From Cliona cf. orientalis (Eukaryota > Porifera > Demospongiae > Clionaida > Clionaidae): 64,000 nucleotides of DNA. Both the position numbers and the translations under genes were made by a program. Location: the NCBI GenBank assembly GCA_963930775.1, contig OZ005689.1, positions 310,001 through 374,000 on the forward strand, written 5' to 3'. Under the pieces are notes generated by a model. The model saw only the letters and a list, made by a program, of their open reading frames with translations. It had not been told where the DNA came from and ran no database searches. Shown here piece after piece: positions 59,917 through 64,000 of the stretch; within the stretch, counting starts at the first letter, position 1, and each line of letters begins with the position of its first letter.

Positions 59917-62900
59917 TTAATCCCCTACTATTCCTTCTGACATTCCATCAGAGAGGCATTTATCCCGATATCTGGATAACCAATGGGCTATAATAACTAT
60001 GTAGCTAGTCATCTTGTCTCCTACCTCACTATACTGTGACACTTGATCTGTACAGGTAGCAATACTGGTAGAAATTGCGGAGTCAGCAACAGAGGAGGCA
60101 TCATCTGACTTTCCGATGCTTAGACTAGTTACCAGGGAAACCAAATCAATCCCTGCTGTGAAAATATTCAATGGTTAATTGGCAGCATACTCTATACCAC
60201 TTTTAGAGTCAATATCTGCTTGATGAGATAACCACACGGTGGACAATGATTCACTCTTACCTACGACAGTATCCTCTTTGTCATCATTCAAATCATCAGT
60301 TTCTTCTTTATTCTTATCCGAAGGTGAGTCACCAGATTCTTCCTCTGTTGTACAACGTTGATCCAAGTCTGTAGCCCCTTCATGCTGGAATTAGTAGTAT
60401 GAACATTATGGATACCGATAAGCACATGAGAGGTCACAAGCATAGAGAGAGTACATTCTGAGAAAACTTAAGCTAACGTAATATGTTTACCTGAGCAGTA
60501 TATTTGTTGAAGCTATAAATAAGCCATAATTTTTCCACACCCAGTTGGACCAAAGCTGATTCTTGCATTTTAGTTAATGGGAAGATGGTATTATCTTGTA
60601 GGAGAGAGGAGGGGAGTTGAAATATCAGCTTTAGACTTCCTGGCTCAATTTGGCATAATTTCAATCCAGAACCCGGAGAGAGATTTAAAACGTCACACAA
60701 GTCACTGCACAACAGGCGCAAAGTGTTGAGGGAGCACTTGTTAAAAGTATCATCAAGAGTCACAAACATCTTGGCATCATCATTAGTCACTGCTCCAACT
60801 TCCAATGGACACTGAAAAACGTGACGTTTGGCGTAATCACCGAAATCCTTCTTATAGTCTGAAAGGTTAGCTGCATCTTCAGGGGATCCAAGTTCTTCAA
60901 CGATGAGTTCAAGAATATGGAAATTGAAGAAAGAGCAGTATCCACTAATGATTGACATTGCACCATCTACAGTTTCCGCCTGCTGCAATTTTGGAATCTG
61001 TTGTCGAAGCACAGGCAGCCCAGAGTCTTCAAAAACTGGTTGTAGTGATCCTAAACACTCCACGTGACCGCAGATATCCTGTGAAGTGATACTCCTTGTT
61101 TTCAGAGATCGCTTTAAGGAAGAAAAGAGTTTCTGAAACTTTACCATCATTTTCACCGATTCAGCGTAGAGGGTTGTGTAAGTTTGTTTCCTTTCCTCTT
61201 CACTTCTACCTTTAAACTTATCACAGTAGAAGGTGAGGGTTGGTAGCTCACTCAGACTTTCACCACTGGCTATATCAGATGCAGGAACAATGATTTGCTG
61301 GACATCAACACCTACAAATCAATTATTGGAATGGAATGAAAATTTGTTCACATCCTATAGATATTTACATCTACCTTCAATGAGTTCAGCCTTAGGTCCG
61401 ATCCTTATCTTTCTTGGCTTTGGTTGTGGCTCTTGCTCTGCAATCATAGTTAGCTACTAGTACACGCATGCATGTCTATTTATATTATTCATACCATCAT
61501 CCCTTTTCCTTTTCTGCCCTATCGTTCGCCCTTCCTTATCACCACTTTCCATCTGATATTCAGTTGCCCTTTCTGCATTTTTCTCTCCAGCACTTCGTCC
61601 ATCTGATTCTAGAAAGTATGGTGATATTCAATAACTGGAAGATTCAGGAGAGTATTTCAGTATGGCTCAATGCAATACTATGGGCAGCATATGCCTGTTT
61701 CCTATCCCGTACACGTAAGTACCTCTATAATTGAGGTATATTCAGCTTACCAGATGCCTGATATTTCTTTGCCAGGGTATTAAACAAAAGACGATTTTCT
61801 CTTGCAATGGCTTCAAGCAGTGTCCTCCACGAAGGTGAACCAAACCTCGCTATGTTGTAGTTCTGTTGGATCCAGTGTTTGAGTGCTTCACTCCAGCAGG
61901 CAGAGTTGTCATTCGGGTAGTTCCCCTTAATGCTATCAATCAGTCCAATACGTAGACCAAGGTAGCCACCTAGTTGCTGCCACTTAGCTGCTAGAGTGCT
62001 ACACTCTCTCATCACAATGTTCCAATCATCTTCATCTGTGGTATAATGACATAGTATTACATGTAACTGAAAATGCAAGTGCTTTTATGAGCTGTGCAGT
62101 GCTCGAGGGACTGATAGAGATGTCCAAAATGAGTGTCTATATTTTGCTAACATTATACATGTATACTCATTACAAATACAGAAAGAGAGATAAGGCTTTC
62201 AAACATGGATGATCGTACTGACTCACCGAAGGTGGTGTCATCAACAATGGAAAGAATTCTTTCAACATCTATAATAGAGAAAGAAATTTGGAATACATAA
62301 CACACTATGATATTTTGCTGTCTATTAACTCCATAGCAAAACAATGATGGTATAAAAGGGGCAGTGACTGGAGAATATTATTATGAATACACTATAGAGG
62401 GATTCCGCAAATCGATTATCCCGCGGCGCTAATTAGCTAAGTGGCAGAAGTCGACGTACCACGCCTACTGCCACACCCTTTGTGGGCAAAAAGGCCAACT
62501 GCTGCATGTTGTTGTATTGAAACGTGTCAAGTTTTTTTTCGAAAATGAGCGACTACCGTAGTGCTAGAAATAAATGCGTGCTATTAATTAATGCGAAAAA
62601 TGCGAGTTGCTGAGTGATCGCCTTATTTAATATCGCAATGATTTCAACAACGCATTTTATTCCAATTGGTACCCACCCACGTTTGTATGCAAGAGCATTC
62701 AACACAAGGCGAGTGTACTTTAGAAAAAACTGGATCTGAACAGGAAGAATAGTTAGCCGGTGAGTCAGATGACTTTAGATTCTGAAAATCATAATGTCTA
62801 TGCATGGCGAACTTAGGAGTACTAGACTGGCAAGGCAGGCTGAAAGCTTCATGTGCATGTCACTGTCAGTGATGCTAGTATGTTACCTGGACTCAGGAGA

Positions 62901-63998
62901 AACTCGCATGATTAAAATTCGCATTGCTAAGAAAAATTTAAAGAATCGCAATGTTTTATACGCGCAAAAATTTCTAGCACTACGGTATTTTGAAGGTCTG
63001 AGCAATAAAGCGAAGAATCGATACAAAGAGAAGCCCCAAGCAGTCGGTCTTGGTATCCAAGACGATCCTTACAAGCCTGAGAACGGCAGTAGGCGTAAAA
63101 CGTCGACTTCGGCCGCTTAGCTAATTAGCGCCACGGAATAATCGATTTGCGGAATCCCTCTATAAATACAAAGGGGAGGACTAATAGGGAGTAGGTAGGA
63201 GTATCAAGTATCACTATGAATATAAGGAAGTAGCAAAGATAGGTTACAAGATTGCTAATGCTCGTGCATACCATCCAGAGGTCCAGGGTTGAGCTCCACA
63301 TCTCCAGACATGAGTAGACGTTGACGTATGACCGCCCGTAGATACCGCACATGACCTCTCACACCAAACACTCCAAGTGGAGAAGTAAATGCTATGCCCT
63401 TTGAACTGTGGCTATTCTCACAATTGGATGGATCCGTAGTATATCCTTTAGAAATACAGTCCCTATCTTTGCCAGCTTTGTCAGATGAAATCACACTGCA
63501 ACCGTGGCTGAAAGATGTGGTCACAGTGCTGTCTGTCACTTGAGCACGATCAGCTCTATCAGCTCTGACCGCACGTACCACAGCCGCTCGGTTACGGCTC
63601 TTGATCCTGGCAGTGTGAACTCGAAGCTGAAGCTTGGATAAAATTTGATACAGGATGAAGAGGAGAATGAACGAGGCCCCCATCACTGCACTGCATTTTC
63701 CGACTCCCTCCTGGCACAGTGTGTTGACAGGGTGGCGCTGATACAGCCTCTTCATGGCAACTCGACGACTGGCTCGATCACGAAGGAACTTGTCACCACG
63801 ATGACCCAGATCAATAGCAGCTTGGAGGACGTCTAGATCAATTTCCCTGCCGCTCGTGTCTGTACGGACTTCACGAAGACAGACGAAGTCATCTGCATCC
63901 CACCAATTGGGCGTGGCCAATAATGATAACAGCGTCAGCATAGCCATAGCAGCTTGGAGCTCAAGTATCCGATGCCCGCGGCTACTACTGGCTTTCAT
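59917..63998 (-). CDS. 2A-linked membrane protein / death-domain protein (5' end at window edge)
   Basis: Eight exons join in frame into 804 residues: 63998-63272, 62268-62227, 62035-61751, 61608-61495, 61437-61375, 61311-60491, 60384-60261, 60155-59917. The first half has two hydrophobic stretches (AAMAMLTLLSLLA; VMGASFILLFILYQIL) and ends in GDVELNPGP (63305-63279), the canonical 2A motif at which ribosomes skip a peptide bond. Skipping would release about 239 residues and start a second chain of about 565 residues at proline. That chain has a death-fold domain (WNIVMRECSTLAAKWQQLG, IKGNYPNDNSACWSEALKHW, SWRTLLEAIA), a basic linker with QKRKR, a large unrecognised domain (YCSFFNFHILELIVEELG, FVTLDDTFNKCSLNTLRLL, FPLTKMQESALVQLGVEKLW) and an acidic tail. 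Death domains act in innate-immune or apoptotic signalling. The Met at 63998 may or may not be the true start. Confidence 0.65.
62393..63164. mobile_element. 772-bp TIR element with an internal open frame
   Basis: Left and right ends (TATAGAGGGATTCCGCAAAT and onward) are inverted copies for about 88 bases with few mismatches. TATA or TA at both borders may be a target duplication. It lies inside the first intron of the 2A/death-domain gene, in which the plus-strand frame 62794-63120 is antisense. Confidence 0.75.
62794..63120 (+). CDS. Unrecognised 108-residue protein inside the TIR element
   Basis: A Met-initiated frame reaches into the right inverted repeat. Its second half is basic (KIRIAKKNLKNRN, FEGLSNKAKNRYKEKPQAVG, LGIQDDPYKPENGS). 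That part faintly recalls the start of long uncharacterised transposon proteins of aquatic animals (the LSxKxxxRYxEKLxAxGLxxxxDPY pattern), from memory only. The frame is too short for a transposase, so this is probably a truncated, non-autonomous copy. Confidence 0.35.
   Translation: MSMHGELRSTRLARQAESFMCMSLSVMLVCYLDSGETRMIKIRIAKKNLKNRNVLYAQKFLALRYFEGLSNKAKNRYKEKPQAVGLGIQDDPYKPENGSRRKTSTSAA
63279..63305 (-). other. 2A ribosome-skipping motif GDVELNPGP
   Basis: The residues match the consensus D(V/I)ExNPGP exactly and are preceded by the usual Leu-rich helix-like stretch (YLRAVIRQRLLMSG). The splice donor follows seven bases after the final proline codon, so the motif sits at the exon end and the death-domain exons follow directly. 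Similar motifs are known in viruses, in some non-LTR retrotransposons and in immune-receptor-type genes of sea urchins and sponges. Confidence 0.8.
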
Positions 63999-64000
63999 CA

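Noticed and set aside
63255..63998. Reading the 2A exon as part of a non-LTR retrotransposon
   Set aside because: 2A motifs do occur at the start of such elements, but no endonuclease or reverse-transcriptase sequence follows, and the exon splices in phase into a death domain. Kept as a possible alternative origin only.

Overview
The window looks like nuclear DNA of an early-branching animal, most likely a demosponge. It is AT-rich and holds compact, intron-rich genes for animal-type proteins: SGK, MGAT5, LRRC58, PEX19, a CYP3-clan P450, DPAGT1, glycerol kinase, ankyrin-repeat proteins and a death-domain protein. Short inverted-repeat elements ending in TACCGTA/TACGGTA lie between and inside the genes. 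The species cannot be fixed from the sequence. All gene models below were built by hand from splice signals and reading-frame continuity; none has transcript support.

Layout. 1-2276: 3' part of an SGK-type AGC kinase (+). 2277-6732: intergenic, with degenerate tandem repeats and a small transposon. 6733-14921: a 19-exon MGAT5-type glycosyltransferase (+) with an inserted discoidin-like (F5/8C/fucolectin) domain. 15891-21183: LRRC58 (-), head-to-head with PEX19 (+, 21486-26659) across about 300 bp. 26885-33864: a coiled-coil CCDC191-like gene (+). 34734-40059: a CYP3-clan cytochrome P450 (+). 40415-44185: DPAGT1 (+), facing glycerol kinase (-, 44937-49335). 49767-51173 and 54683-56017: two duplicated ankyrin-repeat genes (-) separated by nested transposons. 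59917-63998: a gene (-) that joins a membrane-segment-containing N-terminal half to a death-domain protein through a canonical 2A ribosome-skipping motif. Its 5' end lies at or beyond the window edge.

Two genes act in N-glycosylation: DPAGT1 starts the dolichol-linked glycan in the ER and the MGAT5-like enzyme branches glycans in the Golgi. PEX19, glycerol kinase, the P450 and LRRC58 are ordinary metabolic, organelle or regulatory genes. The neighbours do not form a pathway; this is a normal animal gene neighbourhood. The less ordinary observations are the 2A-death-domain gene, the lectin-like insertion in MGAT5, several tandem duplications that copied splice sites (one makes a potential in-frame 39-nt chimeric exon), very long polypyrimidine microsatellites placed at 3' splice sites, and an insertion matched by its empty-site copy.
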